Below are positions 40,187 through 40,395 of a stretch of 40,395 nt of DNA, piece after piece; position 1 is the first letter of the stretch, and every line of letters begins with the position of its first letter. The stretch covers positions 1-40,395 of the forward strand of contig CAMLSD010000040.1 in NCBI GenBank assembly GCA_946482595.1. Direction: 5' to 3'. This DNA is from an uncultured Comamonadaceae bacterium (GTDB lineage Bacteria; Pseudomonadota; Gammaproteobacteria; Burkholderiales; Burkholderiaceae). Below the pieces are notes generated by a model. The model saw nothing but the letters and a program-made list of their open reading frames with translations, did no database searches and had not been told where the DNA came from. A program made the position numbers and the translations under genes.

Positions 40187-40395
40187 TCAATGTCGGGCGT
40201 CGGCCGTCGACGTGTCAGCGCCTGCCGCCTGGCCGAAACGGCGCTCGACGTAGTCTTCGACGACCCGCTGGAAGTCGCGGGCGATGCCCTCACCGCGCAG
40301 GGTCAGGGCCTTGGCACCGTCGATGAAAACGGGCGCGGCAGGCGCCTCGCCGGTGCCGGGCAGGCTGATGCCGATGTCGGCGTGCTTGCTTTCGC
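40187..40395 (-). CDS. ispG: 4-hydroxy-3-methylbut-2-enyl diphosphate synthase (C-terminal 68 residues; runs off window)
   Basis: The minus-strand frame from the window edge reads [18 protein letters not shown], the C-terminal signature following the GPGE motif that contributes an iron-sulfur cluster ligand in IspG/GcpE. It continues with [20 protein letters not shown] and ends in ADARH at a TGA (40187-40189). IspG reduces methylerythritol cyclodiphosphate in the MEP pathway, and Dxr of the same pathway is encoded at 14696-15928. The position directly before hisS is the usual one. Most of the gene lies beyond the edge. Confidence 0.93.
   Translation of the reverse strand, partial: ESKHADIGISLPGTGEAPAAPVFIDGAKALTLRGEGIARDFQRVVEDYVERRFGQAAGADTSTADARH

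Overview
This is a GC-rich bacterial chromosome segment whose gene order is that of a betaproteobacterium, most likely order Burkholderiales. Two markers carry the assignment: the run ispG-hisS-yfgM-bamB-der-hfq-hflX-hflK-hflC-(DUF2065)-hisZ-purA, and the run rpsB-tsf-pyrH-frr-uppS-cdsA-dxr-rseP-bamA-skp-lpxD-fabZ-lpxA-lpxB-rnhB. A Sphaerotilus/Leptothrix/Rubrivivax or Comamonadaceae relative would fit, but the genus cannot be fixed from the sequence. There is no rRNA, CRISPR array, insertion sequence, prophage or integrase, and nearly all coding is densely packed on the minus strand.

Left part (1-5616): a minus-strand group of a YggT-like membrane protein, a TPR protein, a DUF4212 small subunit and the N-terminal half of a sodium:solute symporter, cut by the window edge. 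Next is ppsA (PEP synthase) with its own terminator, and divergent from it ppsR, the bifunctional kinase/pyrophosphorylase that controls PpsA. This is a carbon uptake and gluconeogenesis corner.

Centre (5610-21030): a minus-strand supercluster from rpsB down to a TrmH-family RNA methyltransferase. It joins translation (S2, EF-Ts, ribosome recycling factor), UMP kinase, isoprenoid and lipid-carrier synthesis (dxr, uppS), phospholipid synthesis (cdsA), envelope stress (rseP), outer-membrane assembly (bamA, skp) and lipid A synthesis (lpxD, fabZ, lpxA, lpxB). Many genes overlap by 1-4 bases. The rpsB leader carries a striking inverted repeat, and an intrinsic terminator-like hairpin separates rpsB from tsf.

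Plus-strand island (21031-25324): an amidase-signature hydrolase, a DadA-like FAD oxidoreductase and the bifunctional NAD(P)HX repair enzyme Nnr. It runs convergent to rnr, an RNase R that starts directly at its RNA-binding/catalytic core. A tRNA-Leu(CAG) gene with promoter and perfect terminator lies divergent to rnr.

Right part (27958-40395): a second long minus-strand cluster: ispG (C-terminus only), hisS, yfgM, bamB, der, hfq, hflX, hflK, hflC, DUF2065, hisZ, purA and a phosphoribosyltransferase, closed by a strong intrinsic terminator near 27975. It combines isoprenoid synthesis, histidyl-tRNA and histidine metabolism, outer-membrane assembly, GTPases, RNA chaperoning, FtsH control and purine synthesis.

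I did not find a convincing new biological system: this is core-genome DNA. The best leads are regulatory RNA structures (rpsB leader, rpsB-tsf attenuator, a long 3' untranslated region after the phosphoribosyltransferase), the short RNase R, and the little-characterised YggT/TPR/DUF4212 transport group.
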